Assembly: GCA_020632975.1 (NCBI GenBank)
Contig: JACKEL010000006.1
Coordinates: 1 to 64,000, forward strand
From: Myxococcales bacterium
GTDB taxonomy: Bacteria; Myxococcota_C; UBA6777
Direction: 5' to 3'
DNA length: 64,000 nucleotides
Below, one piece after another: positions 8,535 to 17,727 of this stretch (its first letter is position 1; the number at the start of each line of letters is the position of its first letter). The position numbers and the translations under genes are program-made. The notes under the pieces were generated by a model. It was not told the origin of the DNA. It saw only the letters and a list, made by a program, of their open reading frames with translations, and ran no database searches.

Positions 8535-10127
8535 TTAAAGAACTTCGGGAAGGTAGCCAAAGATCGCGCGCGTCCCAAGGATCATGTCGATATCCACGAG
8601 CTTTTGGATGCTCTGTTGGACAGGGCGTGTGTGCCCTTGTTGGATGGGTTCTTCAAAGACACGTCGACGCACTTCTTTTGCAAAGACGGGATCTTCGATC
8701 AGCAGACTACACTCAAAGTCAAGCAAAGCGCTGCGATTGTTGAAGTTGAAAGACCCGATGTGTGTAAGGCGATCATCGATCTGTAAGATCTTCGCGTGCG
8801 TAAAGTGATTTTGATATTCGTGAACATCAAAGCCAGCCTCGTGATACCAGTCATAACAACCACGCATAAACGCCTGATGCAAAAAGGAATCATTGTGATC
8901 ATCAGGGACAAGAAGTTGCACATCAAGCCCCTTCTTTGCGAGCAGCGCCCCCACGAAAGCATCGCGCACAAGGTAAGGATTGCACAAACACACGCTCTCC
9001 TTGGCACCCAAGATCTCACCAAGCAACCGATGTTCGAGCGATTTGGAGGTGCCAGGCTTCTGCGTAAGCATCCAGATCTTGCTTGGCCCTTCTTGCGACG
9101 GAAGAGGAAAGAAAGGCTCCTCGTAAAAGTCCGCGACCTCGGTAGCTTGCGAGATTGGGTCTGCCCCCAACTCAAGCCAACGCCCCAAAAACTCGGCCTG
9201 AAGCTGGTTGACACAGGGGCCTTGCACCAAAACACCAGCATCGTGCCACTTTTCCCAAGGTTCGGCAGCTTCAGGCATCTTCGCTTCCTTTTCAGCGGGG
9301 ACACTGGGGTCAAAGGGATGGTGGTACAGATACTCTTGTCCCACATTCATCCCACCGCAAAAAGCGAGCTTTCCATCCACCACCAAGATCTTGCGATGAT
9401 CATGCAAAAGAAACTGCCGCAGATAACGAATCGGGCTTCGCCAAGCAGCAACAGGAAATCCCCATTGTTCTAGGAGTTGCGAATACTTCGTCAAAGCTTG
9501 ACGAAAGGTTTCGCTCTTGAGGAGGCTTTCGGCTTTTTGAAGAAACTGTTCTTGCAACGCGAGGTGCGCATCCTTCCAAGCAGGCGGAAGTTGCTTGCGT
9601 TCGAGTGCAGCGAGACGCTTGAGATGGCCCAGCAAGAGATCGAACTCGGTTTCATCGAGAAGATCGAGCGGGAAGGTTGCGCTGTCACGAACGAAGACTC
9701 CGTGCTCTCCCATGCGTTTGCTGAGTTCCGCAACCGAAAGAGGGCTCAGCCCCTTGTGCATCATGGGATCTCCCACAGCTGTGGTGAGATGTTCAAAAAG
9801 AACGCGAACTTGCACACCTTGGCGGGCTTTCTTTTCCAACGCTTCAGCAAGCTGTCGCCCCGCTGCATCATCAAAGAAAAGCAACGCTTGGAGATGGATG
9901 TGATGTTGCGCTTGTTCGATGGCTTCGAGCATACGAGGCAACGCTTCATGACCGCACAGCAAAAACTGCACAGTGTTTCCCTCTGTACAAAGCCCAGTCC
10001 CACGTTGCAAAGCGATGGGATCTGAACAAGGCTCCCTATCTTCGGGCGTAAGCGAAAGGCTTGGTGCTTTCGGGGGATCACCCCGCCAACTCTTGGCCAG
10101 CCCACCAAACATCTTGAGCAGATCCAT
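8535..10127 (-). CDS. Phospholipase D / cardiolipin synthase family protein
   Basis: 530 residues from an ATG at 10127 with GGAGGG four bases upstream. Two complete HxKxxxxD motifs are visible: HRKILVVDG followed by FCGGMNVG near residue 250, and HAKILQIDD followed by HIGSFNFNNRS near 465. This is the cardiolipin synthase arrangement, expected to condense phosphatidylglycerol at the inner membrane or act as a transphosphatidylase. There is no obvious N-terminal membrane segment, which ClsA-type enzymes have. A helical insertion of roughly 90 residues sits between the first beta-alpha unit (VRVLFEHLTT) and the first HKD motif. Phospholipid headgroup transfer is likely; the precise substrate is not determinable. 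Confidence 0.88.
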   Translation of the reverse strand: MDLLKMFGGLAKSWRGDPPKAPSLSLTPEDREPCSDPIALQRGTGLCTEGNTVQFLLCGHEALPRMLEAIEQAQHHIHLQALLFFDDAAGRQLAEALEKKARQGVQVRVLFEHLTTAVGDPMMHKGLSPLSVAELSKRMGEHGVFVRDSATFPLDLLDETEFDLLLGHLKRLAALERKQLPPAWKDAHLALQEQFLQKAESLLKSETFRQALTKYSQLLEQWGFPVAAWRSPIRYLRQFLLHDHRKILVVDGKLAFCGGMNVGQEYLYHHPFDPSVPAEKEAKMPEAAEPWEKWHDAGVLVQGPCVNQLQAEFLGRWLELGADPISQATEVADFYEEPFFPLPSQEGPSKIWMLTQKPGTSKSLEHRLLGEILGAKESVCLCNPYLVRDAFVGALLAKKGLDVQLLVPDDHNDSFLHQAFMRGCYDWYHEAGFDVHEYQNHFTHAKILQIDDRLTHIGSFNFNNRSALLDFECSLLIEDPVFAKEVRRRVFEEPIQQGHTRPVQQSIQKLVDIDMILGTRAIFGYLPEVL

Positions 10128-10313
10128 CTTGCCCTCCAAAAATTGAGACCCCAAAAAACGACCAACGATCAGCAGTACTAGAAGATCTACACAAGCTCCT
10201 TTAAAAGTTCAAAGATCAAACTCCAATAAAGAAAAAATCTTACATAAAGTAAAGACTCGTGAGATCCCCAGAAAGAATGTCAGCGACTCTTTTCCAAGAA
10301 GATGAGGAAGACC

Positions 10314-11585
10314 ATGATCAAGACCCGCATACTTCTTCTCGTTTGTTTTGCGCTAGGACTCCTCTACCTCCCAGCCTGCTTCTTTTTTCCGTGGCGCTCA
10401 GACGAATGTCAGACCAACGGAGACTGCCGCGGACGATCAACAAAACAAGTGGAACGTGTCTGTACCTTCGCCAACGGCGCGAAACTTTGTCTACCAGCCG
10501 AGCCCACCCCAGACGCAGGAAACAACACCACCCCAGATGCAGGAAACAACACCACACCTGATCGCAGCACCCAACAACCCAATCAAACGACGGATCGCGA
10601 ACCCATTATCGATTGTTACTTTCCTCCCATGTATGGGGAGAGATGTGGTAGGGATCAACCTTGCGCAGAGGGTCTTGTCTGCGTGACAGATGCGGAAGAA
10701 CAAAGCGGGACTTGTTTTCGAGATTGCACCCAAAAAGGCGATGAGACGTGCAAAGGAGGACAAGATATCCCATCGGCTTGTGCAAAGGTACAAATCTCCT
10801 CCAAGACAACAGTGCATGTCTGTGTCGCAAACAACGTCCAAAAAGGCGAAACCTGCGGGCCTTCCAACAAACACGCACTCTGTCAAGACGATCCAAGCAC
10901 CCCCTACCCAGACCTCTACTGCGATCCAACGACAGAAAAATGCATCGGCCCCTTGTACCAATCCACCGTGGGCGCTCCCTGCGATATGAAAGTGGACGGA
11001 AGCGGGCGCCCCATGTTGTGCGACCCCAACAAAAACTTGAAGTGCGGTCCTGATGGAACCTGCACAGAGTACAAGATCGTGGACACCTACAAAAAATGCG
11101 GATACGCCAACTTCTTTTGCAAAAGTAATGAGATCTGTTACCACCCAGAAGACTCTGTCGCGTACGGATTCTGTATGCCCCGATGTTCCGTGGCTGCAAA
11201 CAGTTGTCCAAGCAAGTCTCGCTGCGTCGCGATCTCTGCGACAAGCAACGACGGGGCTTGTCTTCCTTATGGGCCCAAACAAATCAACGAAACCTGCCAG
11301 CCCCACGGGGATCTACAAGTCGAACCCTATGATGTTGGTCAATCTTGTGGCGCGAGCATGACATGTCTCAAGACCTCGCCACAAAGCGCGCAAGGCCTCT
11401 GTGTTCCGGCACTTTCGAGTTGTAAGAATGGGACATGTCAGGATGGTAGGTTTTGTATCACGCTTCCCAATGGACAGGGAGCATGTGTGGGCCCTTGCAC
11501 TGTGGATGAAGACTGCAAAAAGCTCGATGCAAGCGCGAAGTGTACCACCCCCCAAGGCGGCTCTAGCTATTGCACCCTCCCCTAG
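10314..11585 (+). CDS. Cys-rich lipoprotein with TPDAGNNT repeats
   Basis: 423 residues from the ATG at 10314 (GAGGA upstream; an in-frame ATG at 10302 is less well placed). An N-terminal hydrophobic stretch ends in LYLPAC, so lipid attachment at Cys22 is likely, though Pro at -2 is unusual. A Thr/Asn/Pro linker with two copies of TPDAGNNT follows, then a long Cys-rich region with repeated patterns such as C-x-x-GLVC, C-x-x-NGDC and GTCQDGRFC. This resembles the Cys-rich surface proteins common in Myxococcota. It is probably exported and disulfide-bonded. Function unknown. It converges with the SctV-like gene with only 9 bp between stop codons. Confidence 0.8.
   Translation: MIKTRILLLVCFALGLLYLPACFFFPWRSDECQTNGDCRGRSTKQVERVCTFANGAKLCLPAEPTPDAGNNTTPDAGNNTTPDRSTQQPNQTTDREPIIDCYFPPMYGERCGRDQPCAEGLVCVTDAEEQSGTCFRDCTQKGDETCKGGQDIPSACAKVQISSKTTVHVCVANNVQKGETCGPSNKHALCQDDPSTPYPDLYCDPTTEKCIGPLYQSTVGAPCDMKVDGSGRPMLCDPNKNLKCGPDGTCTEYKIVDTYKKCGYANFFCKSNEICYHPEDSVAYGFCMPRCSVAANSCPSKSRCVAISATSNDGACLPYGPKQINETCQPHGDLQVEPYDVGQSCGASMTCLKTSPQSAQGLCVPALSSCKNGTCQDGRFCITLPNGQGACVGPCTVDEDCKKLDASAKCTTPQGGSSYCTLP
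10506..10553 (+). repeat. 24-bp direct duplication within the lipoprotein linker
   Basis: Two adjacent 24-bp units (10506-10529 and 10530-10553) differ at one base and encode TPDAGNNT twice, with a partial third unit after them. This looks like recent slippage expansion in an extracellular linker. Confidence 0.8.
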
Positions 11586-11594
11586 CGCCTCGAA

Positions 11595-13766
11595 TTAGCG
11601 ACGAACACTAATCCGTGCAACAGGTTGGATATTCATATCGGGGTTGAGTTCTTGGAAGGACAACACCGCGAGGTATGGGAACTCCAACTTGACCAGCTGT
11701 CGGAAGTAACGTCGGATCTCAACGTTGGTCAAGATAACGGGTTGTTGTGCAGTTGCGGGAAGGTCACCGATCTCGACGCGAACCGCATCAAGGATATCCT
11801 GCGCGATCTCAGGTTCGAGTGCGAGATAGTTTCCTGAAGAGGTAATCTGAATCGAATCCTTGATGGCCTGCTCGATCTGTGGATCAAGCAGGTACACGAC
11901 AAGGGTGTTCCCGCCTTTCGAGTACTTGTACGTGATGTAGCGTTTCATCGACATCCGTACATACTCGGTCAACATAACGGGATCTTTTTCCACTTGGGCC
12001 CACTCTGCGAGTGCTTCCATGATGGCTTTGAGGTTGACGATCGAGATCTCTTCTTCCACCAGACGACGGCAAACATCCGTGAACTGCTGAAGCGAGAGGA
12101 CCTTGGGGACCACCTCTTTGATGAGCGCAGGGAAAGCTTGTTCGAGCTTGTCGAGCGACGACTGGACTTCTTGAATCCCCACAAACTCGTAAGCAAAGCG
12201 TCGCAATACGCTTGAGAGGTGGAGGATCATGTAACCAGGCGTATCCCATGTCGTGTAGCCCGACTGTTCGACGAGTTCTTTCTTGTCAGCAGGAATCCAA
12301 CAAGCGTCCATCCCGTTTGCGGGGTTGACGGTCGGCTCGCCAGCGACGTTCATAATCGCCAAACGATCGGCACTTTCGTTGACAAGTACTTTTCCAAGCG
12401 GCACTTGTCCCACAGCGACGGGGACTTCGTTGAGCTTGAGGATGTACGTATCATCAGGCAAGTGCGAACAGAAGCCGCGGACCCGAACCCCTGGGAAGAT
12501 CACACCAAGCTCGTAGAAAAGACCCTCTTTCATCAAGGGCAACATCTCATTGAGGAAGCGATCTCCAGACTCTGTCGCGGAGTCCACAAAGGGCGTGAGC
12601 GCGTTTGAAACCTCCATCGCAATGGGCGTAACGATGGGGACCAACTCTTGTGGCTCGCGGTCCTTTTTCTTCTTTTTCTTATCAGCGGTAGAAGGTGCAG
12701 GCCGTGATTCGGGCGGAAGCTCTTCTGGGGCTTCCGCCGCATCATCGCCACCAGCCCCCAATGTCTTGGGTTCACGTGTTTTCTTCAAGCTGTAGCCCAA
12801 GAAGCCGACACCAGCCGAGAGGATGATAAAGGGGACTTTTGGAAGACCCGGAACCAAGGCCAACAACACAAGCAAACCGCTAATGATAAAGAAGGGTTTG
12901 TAGTTTGCCAAAAGCTGTTGACCGATATCCGAACCAAGGTTGGAGCCTTCGACTTCGGGCGTAACGCGGGTAACGATAATACCCGCTGAAACAGAGATCA
13001 AAAGAGAGGGAATCGAAGAAACAAGACCGTCACCGATCGTCAACATCGCGTACTTCGAGGCCGCTTCACCTGCGGTCATCCCCATCATCGTAACCCCGAT
13101 GACGATCCCTCCAAGAACGTTGATGACGGTGATGATGATACCCGCGATCGAGTCACCCTTCACGAACTTCATCGCACCGTCCATCGCACCAAAGAGCTGC
13201 GATTCGCGTTCAAGATCGCGACGGCGCTTTCGGCCTTCGTCCATATCGATCGCACCTGCGCGCATATCCGCATCGATCGACATCTGCTTTCCGGGCATCG
13301 CGTCGAGTGTAAAACGCGCCGCAACCTCGGAAACCCGTTCAGAACCCTTCGCGATAACGATGAAGTTAATCAACATCAAGATTAAGAAGATGATCGCACC
13401 AACGATCATGTTCCCGGCAACAACGAAGTTACCGAACGAAGTGATAACCTCTCCCGCATCTGCATAAAGCAAGATCAAACGTGTCGAAGAAACGTTCAAT
13501 GCGAGACGAAACAGCGTCGTCACCAGCAAGATCGAAGGATACGCCGAGAGGTGTAGGGCGGACGGCATGTAAATCGCGATCAACACCAAGGTCAGCGAGA
13601 TCGAGATGTTGACCGTCAACAAGATGTCCATAAAGAACGTTGGGAGGGGGATGATCATCAAAGCAACGACCATCACCACGATGAAGGCCAGACCGATATC
13701 CGCATAACGCGTCAGGGTATTGGTCCATGTCCCTTCGAGGAGCTGGGTCTTAAAATCTTTCGCCAC
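11595..13766 (-). CDS. sctV: Type III secretion export-gate protein, SctV/FlhA family
   Basis: FHIPEP-family inner-membrane protein that forms the nonameric export gate of type III systems. The 723 residues from a GTG at 13766 have about eight N-terminal membrane segments, the hallmark VTTLFRLALNVSSTRLIL near residues 80-97, the cytoplasmic loop with MPGKQMSIDADMRAGAID, and a large C-terminal cytosolic domain from about residue 340. The TTLFRLALNVSSTR wording is closer to SctV of injectisome or myxococcal systems than to flagellar FlhA, and no flagellar gene is near. A Lys-rich acidic linker (about residues 350-385) joins the membrane and cytosolic parts. Upstream on the same strand lies a SycD-like chaperone gene. 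The start is uncertain because the ORF is open to 13817. Confidence 0.88.
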   Translation of the reverse strand: MAKDFKTQLLEGTWTNTLTRYADIGLAFIVVMVVALMIIPLPTFFMDILLTVNISISLTLVLIAIYMPSALHLSAYPSILLVTTLFRLALNVSSTRLILLYADAGEVITSFGNFVVAGNMIVGAIIFLILMLINFIVIAKGSERVSEVAARFTLDAMPGKQMSIDADMRAGAIDMDEGRKRRRDLERESQLFGAMDGAMKFVKGDSIAGIIITVINVLGGIVIGVTMMGMTAGEAASKYAMLTIGDGLVSSIPSLLISVSAGIIVTRVTPEVEGSNLGSDIGQQLLANYKPFFIISGLLVLLALVPGLPKVPFIILSAGVGFLGYSLKKTREPKTLGAGGDDAAEAPEELPPESRPAPSTADKKKKKKDREPQELVPIVTPIAMEVSNALTPFVDSATESGDRFLNEMLPLMKEGLFYELGVIFPGVRVRGFCSHLPDDTYILKLNEVPVAVGQVPLGKVLVNESADRLAIMNVAGEPTVNPANGMDACWIPADKKELVEQSGYTTWDTPGYMILHLSSVLRRFAYEFVGIQEVQSSLDKLEQAFPALIKEVVPKVLSLQQFTDVCRRLVEEEISIVNLKAIMEALAEWAQVEKDPVMLTEYVRMSMKRYITYKYSKGGNTLVVYLLDPQIEQAIKDSIQITSSGNYLALEPEIAQDILDAVRVEIGDLPATAQQPVILTNVEIRRYFRQLVKLEFPYLAVLSFQELNPDMNIQPVARISVRR

Positions 13767-14102
13767 GTTGGTCCCCGTTTGTTTTGGTGCTTGGTGTTGA
13801 TTGGTTTGACACACCAAGCGACACGGTTAAACGCCGGAAATCCTCGCTTCTTTCGCATCGATGGCTCTCCGAAAGAACCACCCTCCCCACAGAACATAAG
13901 AAGAAAACCTCATATCTTCTCGATACGACGTGCCTTTTGTGTTGTTTGGGGAGGAAAGAAGACATACTCGCGCCCTACTATACACCATCTCTTCTCGGAC
14001 GAGAATAGCTTCTTTGGAGAAATTCACATCTCGCACAAAGATTCTGCATTTTGGGAGATTTGGGGAAAGAAAAAAGAGAGGAAAGGAGGAGAAAAGGGAG
14101 GA
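13767..14102. other. Intergenic region with 41-nt purine tract
   Basis: 336 bp between the SctV-like and SycD-like genes. It ends with an uninterrupted 41-nt purine run on the + strand (14062-14102), a pyrimidine tract in the minus-strand transcript immediately after the chaperone stop codon. A TCTCGGACGAGA palindrome lies near 13995 and a TATAGT-like -10 for the minus strand near 13978. No gene is apparent. Confidence 0.5.
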
Positions 14103-14720
14103 TTACTCGGTGGGAAGCTCGCCGCGCTCTTGGGCTTCTTTGACTTTCGCTTCGATTTCTTTGAGGACTTCGAAGGTAACCATCGAAAGAGCGCGAGCAC
14201 GTTGTGCGGCTGGGTCGGGAACGGGCTTTTCGCCCTTCGCTTTTTGTGCCGCCATTTTTTCTTCGTCGCTGGTGATAGCAGTGCGGAAGTCTTCGGCTGC
14301 TTCGAGGACTTGACCTTTACGCAAACGAATCTCACCACGGTTGACCATCGCACAGATGTCTCCCGCGTCCATCTTCAACGCTGTGTTGAACTCTTCCATC
14401 GCTTCGTCATACTTTTCTTGGGCTTCCAAGATGGAGCCAAGTGCTGTGTGATAGTAAGCAACGTTGGGGTTCAACGCGACAAGACCTTCGAAAATCGTCG
14501 CCGCTTCGGTATATTTCCCTTGGTTATAGAAGAAGTAACCTTGGTTTGCCCATGCCAAGAGAACATCATCAGAAAGATTGAAGAAGTCTTGGAAGGTAAC
14601 ATCACCGTTGATAAGCGCCTCCAGCTGCTCTTCCGTAATGGAGGGCTCTCCGCTGGGTTTGCTTGAGGCAGTGGGGGGAGCAGGGATATCTTCGGGAATA
14701 CCTTTTTTCTGTTCGGTCAA
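14103..14720 (-). CDS. TPR protein resembling SycD/LcrH type III translocator chaperones
   Basis: 205 residues from a TTG at 14720, fixed by GGAGG six bases upstream. After a Pro/Ser-rich N-terminus, three tandem TPRs occupy residues ~50-160: NQGYFFYNQGKYTEAATIFE, HTALGSILEAQEKYDEAMEE and MVNRGEIRLRKGQVLEAAED. The opening ALINGDVTFQDFFNLSDDVL resembles the segment before the TPRs in class II chaperones of type III systems, which hold translocator proteins in the cytoplasm. Position directly upstream of an SctV-like gene on the same strand supports that link. No translocator or effector gene is visible. A generic TPR adaptor is the alternative. Confidence 0.75.
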   Translation of the reverse strand: MTEQKKGIPEDIPAPPTASSKPSGEPSITEEQLEALINGDVTFQDFFNLSDDVLLAWANQGYFFYNQGKYTEAATIFEGLVALNPNVAYYHTALGSILEAQEKYDEAMEEFNTALKMDAGDICAMVNRGEIRLRKGQVLEAAEDFRTAITSDEEKMAAQKAKGEKPVPDPAAQRARALSMVTFEVLKEIEAKVKEAQERGELPTE

Positions 14721-15127
14721 GAGACACCTCCGTAGCTAGTGGCTTGCCTTATCGATAACACTGACAACGATTTTGCTGAAACCCCGTAGATTTCAGCCCT
14801 ATGACTGGAGCGTAAAGAAGAACTCCTACGCATTCATCAAGCAAAAGTCATGGACCTTCCCAACCAGGTCCGTTCGTACAATTTGTTAAGGACCTCTCGT
14901 TCTTACCGATCCGCACGTTGATGTCAAGCGGCCAACAAAGATGTTTTTCCCCACGCGAAGCGCGAAATCCTCTCCAAAACAATCGAACATGCGATGCATC
15001 CTACCCTCTTTGAGATCGCATCGTCAAGACAAGACATCAACCCGTCCACCCTTTTGCATACGTCTGATCGTACAGAAACGCCACTCTAGCGCCTACTTAC
15101 CCCGATTCTTCGCCGTTATCGCGATCT
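14721..15127. other. Intergenic, small hairpins only
   Basis: About 400 bp with no credible gene. Two inverted repeats are visible: GCTGAAA/TTTCAGC around 14774-14796 and GGACCT/AGGTCC around 14852-14871. They may be part of the promoter or leader of the TTG-started TPR gene or the 3' end of the small lipoprotein transcript. Confidence 0.4.
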
Positions 15128-15511
15128 CTAAGAAGATATCTTTGGGAAACAAACTTGCCTCTGTCTGGCTGTGGGTTTGCCTTTCTCTTCCTCGGGAAAT
15201 ACGCACTTATAGCCGTCTCGACAGTCTGCATCTCCACCGCATCGAGGAAGACAACGCTGTAAAATAACCGCTGGATTCGGACCATCAGGCACACTTTCTA
15301 TCCGAACACAAAGCGAATACCCCGAACATGGAAGCGCAGCCGAACAAGCCATCGTGCAAAATCCGCCAGGTGCCCCCAAGTCACAAAACAAACCTTGTGT
15401 GCACATCACACTGTCCGTACAAGCTCCGCCAAGTTCCACTTGCCCGCCCAAGCAACCCACAAAAAGCAAACATCCTAAGCTTATCAGCCATTTGCCAAAC
15501 CACTTGCGCAC
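15128..15511 (-). CDS. Small Cys-rich lipoprotein
   Basis: 127 residues from a GTG at 15511, with GAGGA seven bases upstream; a TTG two codons earlier is too close to that site. A signal peptide ends in LLFVGC, giving a lipobox with Cys20. The mature part contains ten further cysteines in the pattern typical of the other Cys-rich envelope proteins here (CTQGLFCDLG, CLPRCGGDADCRDGYKC). Function unknown; likely a disulfide-stabilised outer-membrane or periplasmic lipoprotein. It stands alone, divergent from the TPR/AgmX lipoprotein. Confidence 0.72.
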   Translation of the reverse strand: MRKWFGKWLISLGCLLFVGCLGGQVELGGACTDSVMCTQGLFCDLGAPGGFCTMACSAALPCSGYSLCVRIESVPDGPNPAVILQRCLPRCGGDADCRDGYKCVFPEEEKGKPTARQRQVCFPKISS

Positions 15512-15817
15512 GCCCAAATCCTCTACCCTCGGACTTTTCCATCAGTCTTTCTCTACAACAGAAAGACCCCAGCTCCACATTTTCTGTCTTGTCCTTGTTT
15601 TGGTTGTGTACACCAGAGCCCTGTAGAAAGGAATAGAAGATGGAAGCATCGTCGCTTCTTTCTCGAAGACACCTTTGTCAAGAGCGCCCTCCAAGGACGC
15701 CTTGTGCCCAACTGAAGTCGAAAGCACTTGTTCTCTCTTTCCAACCAAGCTAGATTGGGCTTTTTGTGAGACTGTGCTGATTCATTCGTTTCGTTCGAAC
15801 AGGAGGCCCCAACCATC
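15512..15817. other. Divergent promoter region of two lipoprotein genes
   Basis: 306 bp between divergently transcribed lipoprotein genes. I see no convincing sigma-70 hexamer pair or operator. AGGAGG lies before the ATG at 15818. Confidence 0.35.
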
Positions 15818-17299
15818 ATGTTGTGCAAAAGAATTCTTGTTCTTCTCGTCTGTTGTTCTCTCTGGCCCGCGTTGTTTGGCTGCGAAACCACGGGAGGCAA
15901 CGTCAAAGACAACAAAGAATCCCAAGACAACGAAAAGATTCTCCTCAAAGAACGCAAGGTCATTGATCAACTGGTCAATGATGGCAAACGCTACGATGCC
16001 ATCAAAGCCTACCAAGCACGTTCCTTCTCTTCTCCAGACTCGGATACCGCGCATTATCTCTACGGCTACGCGCTCAAAAACCCCCAGAAGAAATGGAAGG
16101 CCTTTGACCAATGTTTGCGCGTCAACCCCAAACAATATTGGTGCATGATCGGGCGCGGAAAGATTTATATCAAATGGCGTGTCATGGACCGCGCGGCATC
16201 CGACTTTGAGAGCGCAAGAACCATTCATCCCCAACGTGTCGACGCTCTCGTCGGCCTCGCTGAGATCGCTGAAAGCCGCCAAGAAGACACCAAAGCCATC
16301 GAACTCTACACGCAAGTCCTCACCAAAGAAACCAACAACACAGAAGCTCTCTCTGGACTCGCACGGATCTATTATCGCCAAAAGAACTGGGGCAAAGCGA
16401 TCACTTGGTTTAATAAGCGCCTTGATCTCGAACCCAAACACTTCGACTCTCTCGAGATGTTGGCGGATATCTACTACAGCCGCACAAAACAATACGCCGC
16501 TTCTATCCCTGTCCTCGAAAAAGCCCTGAAGATCCGCCCCAAACACCAAAAGATGTATATGTTTCTTGCGGATGCTTACGAACGAACCAACGATCAAGAC
16601 AAAGCCCTCGATGTCTACGAACGCGCAAGCAAACTCCCCCAAGTCTTCTTCTACACATTCTTTCGTTTGGGTGTCCTTCGCGCCAAGAAAAACAACCGCG
16701 AAGGTGGCATCGAAGCCCTCGAAGTCGCTGTCAAACAACGCTCCGATCACGAACCCAGCTTGCTGCTTCTCTCTGACCTTTATATGCAATCCAAACAACC
16801 CGACAAAGCCATCCAGCTTCTGCGACGTTTAACGCGCATCAACGGCCAAAATGCAACCTACCGCGCAAAACTCGCCCAAGCCTTCGCCCAAAAAGAAGAC
16901 TACGCAAGCGCGCTTCGTCAATACCAAGAACTCATGCAACTCAAGCCCGATGACAATCAATATCGCGCTTCGTTGCGTAAACTCCTCGGAAAACTCGGCC
17001 TTAGCGATAGCACCTACACAGGAAAAAGCGTTCGCGCTGTCATGGACAAAGGGAAACGCACCATCCTCCGTTGTTATCGCCAACGCCTCAAGACCAACAA
17101 AGCACTCCGTGGTAGCCTCGAAGCCCGTTTGATCGTCTCCGCCAATGGCAAAGTTGAAAAAGTCACTCTTGGAGAAGTCAAAAATCCCCTTGAAGACAAG
17201 ATCGTCCAAGCCTGTGTCAAATGGACCTTTCAACTCGCGATCTTCCCCCAAATCAAACGACGCGTCCGCCTTCGCTATCCCATCTCTTTCCGCCCTTAA
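15818..17299 (+). CDS. TPR lipoprotein with C-terminal AgmX/PglI-like domain
   Basis: 493 residues; the ATG has AGGAGG upstream. A signal peptide ends in ALFGC, giving a lipidated Cys22. About nine TPR units run from residue ~45 to ~385 (for example LVGLAEIAESRQEDTKAIEL and MFLADAYERTNDQDKALDVY). The last ~95 residues form a domain with AVMDKGKRTILRCYRQRL, then SLEARLIVSANGKVEKVTL, then VQACVKWTFQLAIFP and YPISF. That is the pattern of the AgmX/PglI C-terminal domain of Myxococcus gliding proteins, which is related to TonB C-terminal folds. Likely a periplasmic or outer-membrane assembly scaffold. A gliding role is not shown. Confidence 0.8.
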   Translation: MLCKRILVLLVCCSLWPALFGCETTGGNVKDNKESQDNEKILLKERKVIDQLVNDGKRYDAIKAYQARSFSSPDSDTAHYLYGYALKNPQKKWKAFDQCLRVNPKQYWCMIGRGKIYIKWRVMDRAASDFESARTIHPQRVDALVGLAEIAESRQEDTKAIELYTQVLTKETNNTEALSGLARIYYRQKNWGKAITWFNKRLDLEPKHFDSLEMLADIYYSRTKQYAASIPVLEKALKIRPKHQKMYMFLADAYERTNDQDKALDVYERASKLPQVFFYTFFRLGVLRAKKNNREGGIEALEVAVKQRSDHEPSLLLLSDLYMQSKQPDKAIQLLRRLTRINGQNATYRAKLAQAFAQKEDYASALRQYQELMQLKPDDNQYRASLRKLLGKLGLSDSTYTGKSVRAVMDKGKRTILRCYRQRLKTNKALRGSLEARLIVSANGKVEKVTLGEVKNPLEDKIVQACVKWTFQLAIFPQIKRRVRLRYPISFRP

Positions 17300-17727
17300 G
17301 CCCGCCCTTTCCACCCCCGCCCCTTTGCATCATCGCAGCCTTCTCGTTCTCCTTCGCACACTTCGCGTCTCCAACATCCCCTCTCCTACATCGCGCCGAC
17401 GACACACAATCCCCCCAAATATCCGCACGTAACGACCTCACCTCTGCACCATCCGAAGCCCACCTGATCCTTCACGACGGGAACCTCTCATCGCAAGCCC
17501 CGCGCGAATCAAACACAGCAAAGCCCAAGAGGACAGGAGCACATCATCCAGCACAAGCGAAAATCCCCATCGTACGGGACAAATACATCATCGCTTTGAG
17601 CAACAGAATACTCAACAGTGGGCTTGATATAAGAGAGGCGTGAGAAAGCAAGGGCTCTCAAAGCAAGAAAGGCTCGGTAAAATGCGGGGGGAGAGAAAGA
17701 AGAAAAGGGGCAGGAGGCGAAGAAGGA
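17300..17727. other. Intergenic with pyrimidine-rich 3' tract for the minus-strand gene
   Basis: 428 bp between convergent genes with no credible ORF. The last 42 bases (17686-17727) are purine on the + strand except two C, so the minus-strand transcript has a near-pure pyrimidine tract right after its stop codon, as for the SycD-like gene. Confidence 0.45.
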
